Assembly (NCBI GenBank): GCA_963921425.1
Contig: OY992833.1
Location: 2,792,501-2,856,500, forward strand
Source of the DNA: Dryas octopetala
Taxonomy: Eukaryota; Streptophyta; Magnoliopsida; Rosales; Rosaceae
Length of the DNA: 64,000 bases
Direction of reading: 5' to 3'
In this document: piece by piece, positions 1 to 11,217 of the stretch
How positions within the stretch are numbered: position 1 is the stretch's first letter
How the letters are laid out: each line of letters begins with the position of its first letter
The notes under the pieces: generated by a model
What the model was told of the DNA's origin: nothing
The model's input: only the letters and a program-made list of their open reading frames with translations
Databases searched by the model: none
Translations under genes and position numbers: made by a program

Positions 1-2324
1 AAACCCAAAAAACAAAAGAAAAACACTCGAGCATAAATGGTTTGTTAGTAAAATCCATAATTGGAATTCTTGCCAAGCCCTGCAAATAGATCAAACAGAA
101 CAAAGTCAATTACAACTCTAGAACCTTCATAAAACATTTTTCTAGTTTGATTGCACATGAAACCATGCAGGACTATAAGTTTGGAGAGACTTAAATTGTT
201 GTAATGGCAGAGTGGAATGACAAAATTAGCAAAGAAAAAAATCTTAAATTTACATAACATAGATTGCAGTTACCTTGATTGGGTTGACATTAGTAGTCTC
301 AGCATCCTCAAAAGACTTCACTGGGATTTCTGAACTGACTTGAGTTTCTTCTTCCACTATAGCAAAGGCTCACTTACTTCACTTGTTTCTCTGTGATTAA
401 CAACAAGAAGTTCATCAGCTACTTGGTTACTTATGTTTGTTTCATTGTAAATCAAATTTGAGGAAATGCCCTGAGTTATTTGTACATGTAAAAATGCAAT
501 AACATACAACCTATGGCAATTTTCAGCAACCATTACAGAAGGAATTAAGTCAAAGAAATAATTGAATGCAACCATGCATGTTGAGACCAAGACTAGCTAC
601 TTTCAAAGACATAATTATAACCGACACCTATAAGAAACATGGTCAAACTTCACAAATATACCAGCTAAACAAAAAGACCAACTAAAAAATTTTATTTGGA
701 ATAAAATTGTCCCCCCCATATAGAATTTGACAAATGATATCAAGATATCATGATTTCCACAAACCTCTGGAAATGTGTTAAATCCTTTACAGCTTTATCT
801 CTGGCAAGCACAATTCAGAAACTAAAACATTTAATTTAGTTTAAGAAGGGGGAATGTTCCCTATAAATTAAGGAAATAATTGATCAAACGAATGCAAAGA
901 TTGAATAATTCAAGCTTCTACCAAGCACCAAAATACTAGTACCATGTTTGAGTTACTTAAATCAAGCAACTTGGTACATGATTCAAAAAGAGTCCGAATA
1001 ATTCAATCCTGCTTGTCATCCCAAAGTTCAAACAATAAGTTGCTAGCTAGTGAGTTCAAGCATTCTTCATGTGGTTGATAATTTTAGGAAATAATTAAAC
1101 AGAAACAAATTCAAGAATTCAACTTTCCCAACTGACATTATAGTACCCATATACCAAAGCCTCATGGGTCTGTTTGTGTCCAGAATAACACTAAGAAACC
1201 AGCAACCAAACCTGCAAAATGTCATTCCCACTAGTAATACAAAACAAAACCCATCTATACAAAGAAAAAACAATTAAAAAAAGTAAAGTAACAAACCCAA
1301 GATGCACTAGAATCGAATAAAACTTAGAACATTCATGGTATTTGATACCCAACAAAATGTAGTCCAGTAATCAAGAATGCATAGTATAAAGAAGAAATAC
1401 CTGATGGGTACAAAATGGGAACTACAACATTTGCAGATTTGCTTGAAGATGAAACCGAGTATTTGAGTATATAGGAACTGGGTCTGGGAGTGGGAAAGGT
1501 AGTTCCTTTTTGAACAGTTCCTCAGCAAACTTATATTATTTTTTATAAAAACAGTCCAATATTAAAACCAAAGAAACAACAATAGAAAAAACCCAAAAAT
1601 AATACTTGAGCATGATTCAGATTTAGATAAGAATGCTCGAGGTTCACAATTCTACCTTCAAGAGCATCAAACTTTTGCTTCACACAAAAAAAAAATTGAA
1701 AAGGGAAAGAAACAAAGAAAACAGAGAGAATGAGTTGTTGGGTTTGTGTGGTTACCTCAGAGTAAAGAACGTAACAGTCAACAATAAGATCTTTTCAAAC
1801 TAGCTGAGAAATTGCAGCTGCTGTCGACGAAAACCCAATACCGAACCAAACCATATCATATCATATATGGAGATTAGCCGATTAGGGAGAGATTCTAATG
1901 TTAGAAAAATCGATAGATGGACCAAATAAAGGGAACTAACAGTCTAACTCCCATCTTTTTTACAATGATTTTCAAAGGATCCATGAACATTATAACCGAG
2001 AAATTTTCAAATATTTTACCAAGAAAACTAATTAGGATCTGACAACTTAACACCCATTAACCCTAAAATCAATTAACCCAATTAAATTGAAGGCAAAGAA
2101 ATTGATTGATCAAAAGCACTTTACTTAACCCTAAATTCCAATACCCAAACACTAAAACCAAATCAGTTTACCCATAAGTCATACAAAGTATAGGAAGAGG
2201 AAGAAGATGATAGAGTGGCGAAACTTACCGAGGCAAGGAGGATGAGAAGTGCTCCGTGTCCTCTGTTCGCAACGCAAGGAAGAGGAAGAGGAAGAGGAAG
2301 AGAGGTCCAGCCTCTTTCTAGGTA

Positions 2325-2355
<31 letters not shown>

Positions 2356-2400
2356 GAGAAAATGAGAAAATGAGATCGAGAGAGGCGCCTGGTTTTTTTT
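1..2400 (-). other. possible 5' part of a spliced minus-strand gene
   Basis: I do not recognise a protein here, but several minus-strand splice sites look real. A GA/CT-rich leader ends in a good donor (CTCG then GTAAGTTT) at 2229. Further donors lie at 1756 (CTGAG then GTAACC) and about 1402 (CATCAG then GTATTT). The interval 274-356 reads as an acidic open exon (V-E-E-E-T-Q-V-S-S-E) with acceptor CTATAG and donor CAAG/GTAACT. A second coding-like stretch lies at about 370-470. No frame stays open for long, which suits a gene whose 5' UTR exons and first introns lie here and whose coding part lies left of the window. The alternative is non-coding sequence with chance splice motifs. Function is unknown. 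Confidence 0.35.
2331..2354. repeat. (GA)n microsatellite
   Basis: Twelve uninterrupted GA dinucleotides inside the putative minus-strand leader. On that strand it reads as a CT tract, common in plant 5' UTRs. Confidence 0.9.
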
Positions 2401-2479
2401 TGCTCGTGAGGTTGTGGGAGGTTGTATTCAGTGCATCTCATAATTTTAATTTTTAATACTCGCGTCATTTCATAGCATT

Positions 2480-3721
2480 TCTAGGAGAGAGGACTATTAA
2501 AATGTTACATTCCATAGCAAAAGTAAAAAAACGCTATCATCAAATGCTATTAATAACTCTTTTTGTTCTAGTGCTAGAGATCATCATTCAAGTCATTTTG
2601 TCCTTGGTTCCTTGTTTTTAGAGAAAAAACTATTTTAGCTAACTTTTCCTCTAGGATCCCATCTTAGGGCATCTCTTAGTGTGTAAATCCTTTGTGAGCT
2701 CTCATTAGAGAGATTAGGAACCAAGTTGGTGGAAGAAAAGGAGGAGAACGTGAGCTTCCCACCTTGGCCGAAACCACAAGGAGAGGAACCCCCCAAGGGT
2801 GACACAAGGGCTAGCCCCTTTCGGTCTTCAAGGGTAATTTCTAGTCCCCCTAGCTCTCTCTTATTTTGTAGTTTTTCATGGTCTATAACAACTATGATCT
2901 TGGGTTTTACTAGGGAATTTATAAAAGTTTTTGAAACCCTAGTTATATATGTTTCCCTTCAATTAGTATCATGAGCCAATAATTGTTTAGACATGGAAAA
3001 AGTAGCTTAGAGCACAAAATACATGAAATCATATGTGGATATGAGCTATTGTGGGTTCGGCATAGAGAAAGGATTTCGGCATCACTAACTCATGGTGATG
3101 GCCGAAACCCCTAATGGGTGTGTTTTGGTTGTTCTTGTCTTGGTTTTGTATAAATTGATGAATTTGTGCATTATAATGTTTTGGGTGTTTATGGATTTTG
3201 ATAAAAATGTGATCTTGAAAAGATTTTTTGAAACTTTGTTCTATCATGTTTTCATAAACCCATTGCTTTGGTTTTATAAGTAAATGAAACTAAAAGGCAT
3301 TTGATTGGAAGTGTTAACACATTGGTGTACACTTGATTCCATAAGCCTAGTTGAACTCTTGATGATTATAATTGTCATAATCAAAGTGATGGCTGGTTTA
3401 CTTGTTTTATTGCATAAGCTATGAAATGCCTTTTATGGGTTCTTTTATCTTAAACCAAAAAGGAAAAGGTTTCTTTAAAGGTTTTAAAAATGAAAGCTTT
3501 TTGAAACTAGAAACTTTGTTGCACTCAAAAATCCAAGATTTGATATTTAAACCCATGTAAATGTACCCATGTGTGTGGACTTCATGGATTGGTGTATCTA
3601 TGTTATTTAATTGTTGAATTAGAATAACATAAATGGTGATTACGGACAAGACCAATAGTATGACCCTATGTGATTGGCCAACTATGAATGTGCATGGTTG
3701 AATGTGGTGGTTTTGTAATCA
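2480..3721. other. no gene seen; left flank of the nested-transposon block
   Basis: AT-rich sequence without a credible coding region. It has features often seen in plant LTR-retrotransposon leaders: a purine-rich stretch at 2720-2800 and phrases containing GGCCGAAACC. It is probably part of the decayed host element of the nest, but I could not find LTR boundaries or target-site duplications. Confidence 0.35.
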
Positions 3722-3730
3722 TTTATTTAT

Positions 3731-4942
3731 GAGCAAATTATATTTTAATACCTCAATTATATACTGATTTTCAATTTAGTACCCCAACTTTAAAAATTTG
3801 ACAAAAAATACCTCAACTTTCATTTTGTGTCAAAATAGTACCTCCGTTAGTTTTTCTGTCAAATAAACCGTTATCTGCTGACGTGGCAGGGGCATTTTCG
3901 TCTTTTTTCCTAAATTTAAAAAATAATTATATTTTTTAAAATATTTTTAAAATAATTAAAATTAAAAAAATAATTTTTAATTTTTTCCCCTCCCGCCCCC
4001 AGCCATCGCCTCCCCTCCCCCCCGCCCCCACCCCCACCTCTCCCCTCTCCAGCCAGCCCCTCCCTTCCCTTCCCCAGCCAGCCCCACCCCTCCCCTCCCC
4101 TGCCTGCCCGACCCCACCTCTGCGCTCCCCTCCTCCCCAGTCCACCCCCACCCACTCCCTCTCTCCCTACCCAACCCACCCCTCCCCCCCACCCCAGTCC
4201 CGTCGCACCCCCTCCCCCAGCCCCAACCCCCGTCGCACCCCCTCCCCCCAGCCTTAACCCCCGTCGCACACCCCCTCCCCCCAGCCCCAGTCCCAGCCCC
4301 TCCCCTCCCCTCCCCTCCCCTCCTCGCCCTGCCCCCACCCAGCCCCATCCCCTTCCCTTCCTGCCCCCACCCAGCCCTCCCCCAGCCATCCCAGCCCGCC
4401 CCCACCCATCCTCCCCCCTCCCCCCTCACCCCCCTTACCCAACCCCAACCCAGCCCCCTCACCCCTTACCCAAACCCCCGACCATCCCCCTGCCCATTTC
4501 CCCCAAAATTTTTTTTTAATTTTTTAATTTTTTAATTTTAATTATTTTTAAAAAATTTTGTATTCAAGACGGAGGACGAGACTGGGGGTGCGACGGGGGA
4601 GAGGGGAGGGGATGGCTGAGATGGCTGGGTGGGGCCGGGGAGGGGAGGGGATGGCTGGGGGCGGGGGGGGAGGAGGGGAAAAAATTAAAAATTAAAAGTT
4701 TTAATTTTTTTAAGAATTTTTTTATTTAAAAGTTTTTAAAAATATTATTATTTTTTAAATGTGGGTAAAAAGACGAAAATACCCCTGCCACGTCAGCATA
4801 TAACGGTTATTTAACAGAAAAACTAACGGAGGTACTATTTTGACACAAAATGAAAGTTGAGGTATTTTTTGTCAAATTTTTAAAGTTGGGGTACTAAATT
4901 GAAAATCAGTGTATAATTGAGGTACTAAAATATAATTTGCTC
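3731..4942. mobile_element. Mutator-type MITE with 180-bp terminal inverted repeats
   Basis: The element starts GAGCAAATTATATTTTA and ends with its inverse. The arms (3731-3910 and 4763-4942) match almost perfectly for about 180 bp. A 9-bp direct repeat TTTATTTAT flanks it at 3722-3730 and 4943-4951. Nine-base target duplications and long inverted repeats are typical of Mutator-like elements. It has no transposase, so it must be moved in trans. The centre is a C-rich tract followed by a G-rich tract (about 4570-4680). The right half recurs at 7134-7542 after the assembly gap. Confidence 0.88.
3987..4506. repeat. C-rich (pyrimidine) low-complexity tract
   Basis: About 520 bp made almost entirely of CCCC blocks spaced by T, A or AG on the plus strand, so the minus strand is G-rich. 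It is the core of the MITE above. Long glycine-rich reading frames on the minus strand are a by-product of the composition. The tract could form G-quadruplexes on the minus strand. Confidence 0.9.
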
Positions 4943-4951
4943 TTTATTTAT

Positions 4952-6582
4952 TTTGGTTGTGTGTAAATAAGGCTTGTATGTCTTGCCTCTCTAGTTCTCT
5001 AGAATTTCTATTTCCCTTGAATATATAATTCCCTCTAGGCCCATTGGGCTAGAGTTTCTTACTTGAGTATGTACGTGTAATATAATTAACCATTAAGTCC
5101 AAGGAGATGAAGAAAACCTAAAGAGGTGGAGAAAGTCAAAGAAGAGAAGTACAAGCCCAAGGGTCCAAGTTAGAGAGTCAAATGCTCAATTAAGTTTAAA
5201 TTAGTTAACGCGTAATTAAAAATGGATTACCCACCCAAGGCCCATTGATTCAATGATGTGGCTCTCATTGAATCAAACTTTGTTGTCCATAATCATCATA
5301 AAGGTCATTGCAATTTCTAAGTCAAGAAAATGAATTTGATTCATATAAGTAATTTATATGGGTAATTTCAATTTGAAAATAAAGTTTTTGAAAAACTATG
5401 GAATTATAGTAAATTACTTTAGACATGGTTCCTGAATAAATAGTTGATGAATATTCCCAATTTTGAAATGTTTATTAAAATAAATTGTTTTGTTTTGGTA
5501 AATAAACTAATGAGAGTATACTTAACTATTTAGAACCAAAATTGATTAGAAGATTGCAAGTGATCAAGAATACATGTATGTATGTATGTATGCGATGCAT
5601 TTCCTTATATGCTCATGATTATAGTGTAGGAATTAAATTGAGACCTTAGGATTAAGTCCTAAAAAATATGATTCCTCAATTTAAAATATTAAAACCTAAA
5701 TGTAAAGGTCAATCCCCTATTCCGTGACCTTCCACTATTATTAGAAGTTTCCAATACTAACTACATTTTATGGTTTAGTCCACTCAGTTATGGGGGACGA
5801 CTTCATTTTTATTTAGCTAGGAACTCTAATCACTTTGAGTGAGAGTAATTAACCTAGGAAACCAAACTTTATCAAGATCTATTAGGTGAGATCAAGTTGT
5901 TGATTTGCCTATGCTTGCTTAACTGGTGGGTCCGTTTTAACTAGAAGTCAATTGTCAAGATCTGTTAGGTGAGACGATTGTTTCTAGAGGCCGAAAATAA
6001 ATTGGAATCTCACAAAGTTGTTTGTGAATAGATATGGTATCTTCTCCTAAATGTTGAAATTGGCCAAGATCTGTTAGGTGCAGTCAACTAAACAATTAGG
6101 AACTTCTAATTTCCACAATGGAATTAGTGAGATGATTCCCGTTTTTCCCGTAAAGGATGAGGAAAAACGATAAGTTAGTGGAAGACTTTAGACTAAAGAC
6201 CTAGTCTAGGGTTTATTAAGACAATTACTTATATTGTCATTGTATGTTTATAGAGTGAGTCATGTCACTTGAGGTTGCATTGTCCCAATTGCATCAAGAC
6301 CCGCTCCGTGGTCCAAACTTTGATGATTGGTTCCAAAGACTAAGGGTAGTCTTCGTGCTTTAGAGCATAGATGAAGTCTCTTCACTAGACCCTTTTGGTA
6401 TGGTTCTATGTACCCATTGAGTGAGGAACATAAGATTGCGACCAATCATCACATTGATAATGACGAAATGGGTAGGCAATTCATCTTGTTGGCTTAGTGG
6501 CAGAACCTATATATTTTGTCAAGCATTAGTGCATATGATGACTGTACGACCATGATCCTCACATTGCATAGGGAGTGTACTC
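4952..6582 (+). mobile_element. decayed copia-like retrotransposon, leader and gag start (copy A)
   Basis: This is the host element of the nest. A leader without ORFs contains three copies of AAGATCT(A/G)TTAGGTG at 5874, 5957 and 6066. A gag-like start follows at 6262-6363: M-S-L-E-V-A-L-S-Q-L-H then G-P-N-F-D-D-W-F-Q-R-L, the LDGxNFxxW-type opening of copia Gag, ended early by TAG. A second copy of the whole stretch is at 16849-18333. The gag continues, after the nested copia element, at 23437-23826. Its LTRs were not located, so the class rests on Gag similarity. Confidence 0.6.
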
Positions 6583-6587
6583 TTTAT

Positions 6588-6933
6588 AGTTAGCGTATGT
6601 ATAGGCTTATATTTAGGTTTTTTCCTTATTTAGCTAGGAGTTAATGTATTAGCTGTGTATTAGCTGTATAGTTGACTTACCTAAATGGTAATCTAGCTGT
6701 ATGTATAAATATACCTTGAGATGAATGAAAATATGCAATTCAGCCATATTCTAATTTGGTATCAGAGCCCTAGGGTTTTTTCCTTTTAATTTTTTTTTTC
6801 TGACGCTACAGTAACGCCGCTGCTATAGTAACTCCGGCGCTACATTTTTTCCGCTGCCCATCTTGTGTTTTTTTTTTTGCTGCAACCCTAATTCCCTTGA
6901 AGATCTGCAGCTGCCGCAACCTTCCAAAGCAAC
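6588..6933 (+). mobile_element. 5' LTR and leader of copia element, cut by assembly gap (copy A)
   Basis: The LTR 6588-6756 (169 bp) is followed by the primer binding site TGGTATCAGAGCC (initiator-Met tRNA type) at 6757-6769, then leader up to the gap. It is the same insertion at the same base (target TTTAT, 6583-6587) as the complete element at 18339-23431. It differs there only by one SNP (6826 T versus 18577 C) and poly-T length. The rest of this copy is missing because the contig ends. Confidence 0.9.
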
Positions 6934-7133
6934 NNNNNNNNNNNNNNNNNNNNNNNNNNNNNNNNNNNNNNNNNNNNNNNNNNNNNNNNNNNNNNNNNNN
7001 NNNNNNNNNNNNNNNNNNNNNNNNNNNNNNNNNNNNNNNNNNNNNNNNNNNNNNNNNNNNNNNNNNNNNNNNNNNNNNNNNNNNNNNNNNNNNNNNNNNN
7101 NNNNNNNNNNNNNNNNNNNNNNNNNNNNNNNNN
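6934..7133. other. assembly gap (200 N)
   Basis: Exactly 200 N, a usual placeholder for a scaffold join of unknown size. The flanking contig ends carry nearly identical sequence, so the true distance may be zero or negative. Any reading frame drawn across it is meaningless. Confidence 0.98.
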
Positions 7134-7690
7134 AATTTTAATTATTTTTAAAAAATTTTGTATTCAAGACGGAGGACGAGACTGGGGGTGCGACGGGGGA
7201 GAGGGGAGGGGATGGCTGAGATGGCTGGGTGGGGCCGGGGAGGGGAGGGGATGGCTGGGGGCGGGGGGGGAGGAGGGGAAAAAATTAAAAATTAAAAGTT
7301 TTAATTTTTTTAAGAATTTTTTTATTTAAAAGTTTTTAAAAATATTATTATTTTTTAAATGTGGGTAAAAAGACGAAAATACCCCTGCCACGTCAGCATA
7401 TAACGGTTATTTAACAGAAAAACTAACGGAGGTACTATTTTGACACAAAATGAAAGTTGAGGTATTTTTTGTCAAATTTTTAAAGTTGGGGTACTAAATT
7501 GAAAATCAGTGTATAATTGAGGTACTAAAATATAATTTGCTCTTTATTTATTTTGGTTGTGTGTAAATAAGGCTTGTATGTCTTGCCTCTCTAGTTCTCT
7601 AGAATTTCTATTTCCCTTGAATATGTAATTCCCTCTAGGCCCATTGGGCTAGAGTTTCTTACTTGAGTATGTACGTGTAATATAATTAAC
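7134..7690. repeat. second copy of 4534-5090
   Basis: Collinear with 4534-5090 at an offset of exactly 2,600 bp. I see one substitution (5025 A, 7625 G). It holds the right half of the Mutator-type MITE (right inverted repeat at 7363-7542, target duplication after it) and the start of the copia-like relic, up to the CACTA insertion point. Confidence 0.95.
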
Positions 7691-7693
7691 CAT

Positions 7694-7930
7694 CACTACT
7701 AGGAAGTACCCCATTAGATATCACTATATAGATATCAGTTTTAACGAAATAGATATTTTAAAAGCTTTTAATATCAGTTGAGTTTTTAGATTTTTAAAAT
7801 TGATGTCTAAACAAATTTATATATGGCCAAATTTTAAAATCTGATATCTAAAATTTTTGGTAAAAGTTAATTTTATGTAAAAACTGATATCTTTACCCTT
7901 AACTGATATCTTTGTTTCAGCTAAAAAAAA
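7694..7930. repeat. CACTA left inverted repeat and subterminal repeats
   Basis: The 30-bp terminal repeat occupies 7694-7723. Beyond it, ATATCAGTT, GATATCT and ATATCTAA variants recur every 10-40 bp to about 7920, in both orientations. In En/Spm, such subterminal repeats bind the TNPA protein; that role is inferred here. Confidence 0.85.
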
Positions 7931-9483
7931 CTAGAATAAAAATCTGAAGACAAATTAAATGTTTTGACTATATATATTCCCAACACTTCACTCGATGCCT
8001 CCCCCTCAAACACAAACAACTCTCAGACTTTACTCACACCCTCACTGATCGAGACCACACTCACCGTCCTCTCTCTTGAGCTTGTTCTCGTTCTCACGGT
8101 CGAAGTCGCCGTCGCGTGGTGGACCTTGGCGTCGGCGTCAATGGTCAACTGCGCGCGATCTGCCTCATCGTTCTGGGTTGCACAACCCAAAAGGATTAGT
8201 CATCTCTCCTGGGTTCTCTCTTTCTCTCTATCTCATCTTTTCCTTTTTTCCTTCTGAATCTCATTCTCACCTCCTATTCATCTCTCTTCAATCTCACAGA
8301 TCTAATATCTCTGATCTGTCGTTTACATAGCCCAGATCTACTCTCTCTCTTTGGGTTTTTGGTATAAAAACTCTGATTTTCATTTAAAGTTTCTCCAGCC
8401 ATTGAGCGACCCACCATTCTACCATCGGAGCCACAACCATTTTTGGTGATTTTTTTAATTTCTCATTTTTTTATTTTCTGACAGTTTTTCTTTTTGTTTT
8501 CTATGTAGTTTTTATTTGTTAATTTTAGTTTTTATTTTATGCAGGTTATTGATTGTGCTTGCTTGAGGTAAGGAAATACTATCTTAAATATTTTCGTTTC
8601 TCTGAGGTTTTCAATTAGTTGCTCTGTATTCTCTATTTTATTGTTGTTTTGGTTACCAATTCACAGAATAAGTTTGATTAGTGAGGAATTTCTCAAAGTT
8701 TTTCCTCTTTTTTTTTTGAAATAGGGTTTTGAAATGTGGAGAGGGAATGGAGAGCTCTGAAGCGTTCTCCCAAATCCCGCCGACAACAACAACCACATGG
8801 ATCACCATCGCCACCACCACAATCCTCCTACTCTCAACCAATTCATTCATCCCTTGAAACACCCAGCACCCTTTGTTCTCTCTGTTTCTGTCACTCTCTC
8901 ACTCCCTCTTTGCCTGATTCATCCTCTTGGTCATTATCAATTTCTGAGGTAAACCCTAACTCCCAATTTCTAAGGTAAACCTTAACTCCCAATTTCTGAG
9001 GTGAGTGATTTCTTGAATTCAACATTTTGTCTTTAATTTTAGGAAACCTAACTCCCAATTTCTCTAACTTCTCTCTCTACATCTCAAATGTTATGATGTG
9101 CTACTTGTCTTTGTTGATATCTGGAGCTTCTATCATATTTCATTTTTCCCTTATTGCTCAGATTTTCATTGGTGGAATTTCAAAGGCTCTTTCATCGAAA
9201 ATGGTAATATGGTATGATGGTTATGATGCATTTATTTCTCTTTACTTACCAAAATCGCATCTTCTCTTTTAATTTTTTTTCCCCTATGTTCATCAACCTC
9301 TTTACTGATTAGGCCTTTTATGCTGCTTTTCTAGCTTATGGAGATTGTTAGTGTCTTTGGATGTTTAAAGGCATACCACTTTGGGGCCGATCAATGAGGA
9401 ACTTAATGAATCATGTGTTCTGTGGAGGTAATGAAGCACATGTTACAACTCTTGTTAATTTTGGTTTGTCGTAAATTCAATAG
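7931..9483 (+). other. CACTA cargo upstream of the captured exons
   Basis: No recognised product. 7980-8340 is CT-rich and GC-richer than its surroundings, like a captured promoter or 5' UTR. 8736-8950 is an open stretch rich in S, P and Q (M-E-R-E-W-R-A-L-K), resembling a first exon. It ends in a small tandem array at about 8940-9003 (CCCAATTTCTGAGGTAAACC-like units, each with a splice-donor-like GGTAAA or GGTGAG). 9004-9483 looks intronic. It may be the 5' part of the captured gene, but I could not match it to that enzyme. Confidence 0.4.
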
Positions 9484-10712
9484 AATGGGTCCAATGAAGA
9501 AAGTAAAAATATTGCATGGAGTTGGTCAAATGTATCAAGCCCCACAAATGAATGCTCTCAGAAGGTCTATTAATTTCCTTTTGTAAATGTTCAATTATGT
9601 CTACATATGAAGATTAACTTCAATACTTACATTTGTTTCACTCAAGTTTATCCTTGCTACAGGTTAAATCTTTGCTCTCATCTCTTCAATTCAGTATAAT
9701 GAAGATTCTTGTCAAGGATGTTTCTGATAGTCTAACAAAAGGTATTATATGCCAATTTTCTTTCTTGTGAGTCGTGTATTAAAATCTAATTAATTTTGAT
9801 GTCCTGTATATGTTTGAAACCATTCAGGTGCTAGCAAACCTTTTGAAGCTTTATTTATTTCTTCCAAAACTACAAGAAATGATTCATTTGATCCACTAAT
9901 TGTAATCCTTCATGGAGGCCCGCATTCTGTTTCATTGTCAAGCTTTTCAAAGTCCATAGCATTTCTCTCATCAATTGGGTTCAACATGCTACTTGTAAAT
10001 TATAGGTAGGTTATAATTCTCCTTTTTACTTCATTCTGATTCTGTTCCCTACATATCTGATTAAAGTTGATCTACTGATTGTATTCTTACTGCAGATGAC
10101 AAAACCATTTATATTTGTTTGGGTCCTTTGGCATTTTAGCATCCCATGCTTGAAAAAAGAAGCCTCTTTTAGATATTAGCATATATCATTAGCAATTCAC
10201 TTGTGTTATTCTGACATCTTCATTAATCTCAGAGGTTCACTGGGGTTTGGTGAGGAAGCACTTCAATCTCTTCCTGGGAAAATTGGGTCGCAGGTGCTTA
10301 CTTACATATTTACCTTTTTTTTTTTTTACAGTAATCTTACTTTTGTTATGCTAGCTGGCGCTGCGCCTTCGGGGGTGCCTACTCCATACAACCTATGTGC
10401 TTACATAGAGCCCTATTGTTGTGTGCCTTTTATACTATTTTAGTTATGTGCACATACTCATGTATGATTGGGGTGTGTGTGTGTGTGTGTGAGAGAGAGA
10501 GCATTTACTTAATTAATATTCCTGTGGAAAAATAATTTACATAATGTGTGCATTTCTAGACCCTAATCTATTATTTTCTTTGTTTACAGGATGTGAAGGA
10601 TGTACTGGTGGCTATAGATCATGTTATTGACATGGGGCTTGCCAGTCCCTCAAAAATTGCAGTTCTTGGTGGTTCTCATGGTGGCTTTCTGACAACCCAC
10701 TTGATTGGCCAG
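9484..10712 (+). pseudogene. captured fragment of acylamino-acid-releasing enzyme (acylaminoacyl peptidase)
   Basis: Five exons read in one frame without a stop: 9484-9564, 9663-9741, 9828-10005, 10233-10293 and 10590-10712 (522 nt, 174 codons). They match the S9C acylaminoacyl peptidase (AARE/APEH), which removes N-acylated residues from peptides. Visible landmarks are I-L-H-G-G-P-H-S in exon 3, G-S-L-G-F-G-E-E-A-L-Q-S-L-P-G-K in exon 4 and the nucleophile motif G-G-S-H-G-G in exon 5. Introns keep AG acceptors and GT donors (the first donor, GTCTAT, is weak). The beta-propeller and the C-terminal part with the catalytic Asp and His are absent, so it cannot be an active peptidase. It lies within a CACTA element, so it was captured from a host gene elsewhere. 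The intact frame suggests recent capture, or a chimeric transcript under constraint. Confidence 0.88.
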
Positions 10713-11217
10713 GTTTGGTAGTTCTGCAAAAAGCATGACTATGCATGCATTGATCAGAATGTACATACTTACATGCGCGCGCCACTTGATTGGCCACATG
10801 TCAGTATATCAAATGTCTAATAGCTGACATTTTTGTGGTTATAGAGTGTATCATCAAGTGAGCACTTTCTTGGCAATATAATGCTAGAAGTTAAAAGTGG
10901 CTACCCCAAAGGTTTTATAAATTCAGCATTGCATCTTTCCTCATATATTTCACCATGCCGGCGCCATATCCACGTCGTATACACTGGTGGATTTATAAAA
11001 CTAGAGATATCCTGGCTTGAACTGCCCTGCATATATTTATCTTTTGCATGAATGTTTGCAACTTTGCATGTTGAACTTGGAACTGCCCCCTGCCATATTG
11101 AATTTCCAACTCCATGCAATGACTTTTTTTATTTCATGGATATGCAGCTTAATTTATAGGAAACTAGGATATGGTTTTGTCAATCTTTAATCTTGAAACT
11201 AGTTTTGGATTGGTAGG
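10713..11217. other. CACTA internal sequence between captured exons and nested LTR
   Basis: No coding region recognised and no further acylaminoacyl peptidase exon. A phrase TAGGAAACTAGGATATGGTTTT at about 11158 recurs at 15406, on the far side of the nested LTR; it was a pre-existing local repeat. Confidence 0.5.

Noticed and set aside
3916..4462. Long glycine-rich reading frames (157 and 161 codons) on the minus strand
   Set aside because: They overlap each other in different frames and come entirely from the C-rich low-complexity tract inside a MITE.
6863..7151. Reading frames crossing the N run
   Set aside because: The gap has no known sequence; open frames there are artefacts.
9484..10712. 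Functional acylaminoacyl peptidase gene
   Set aside because: Only five internal exons inside a CACTA element; propeller and two triad residues are absent.
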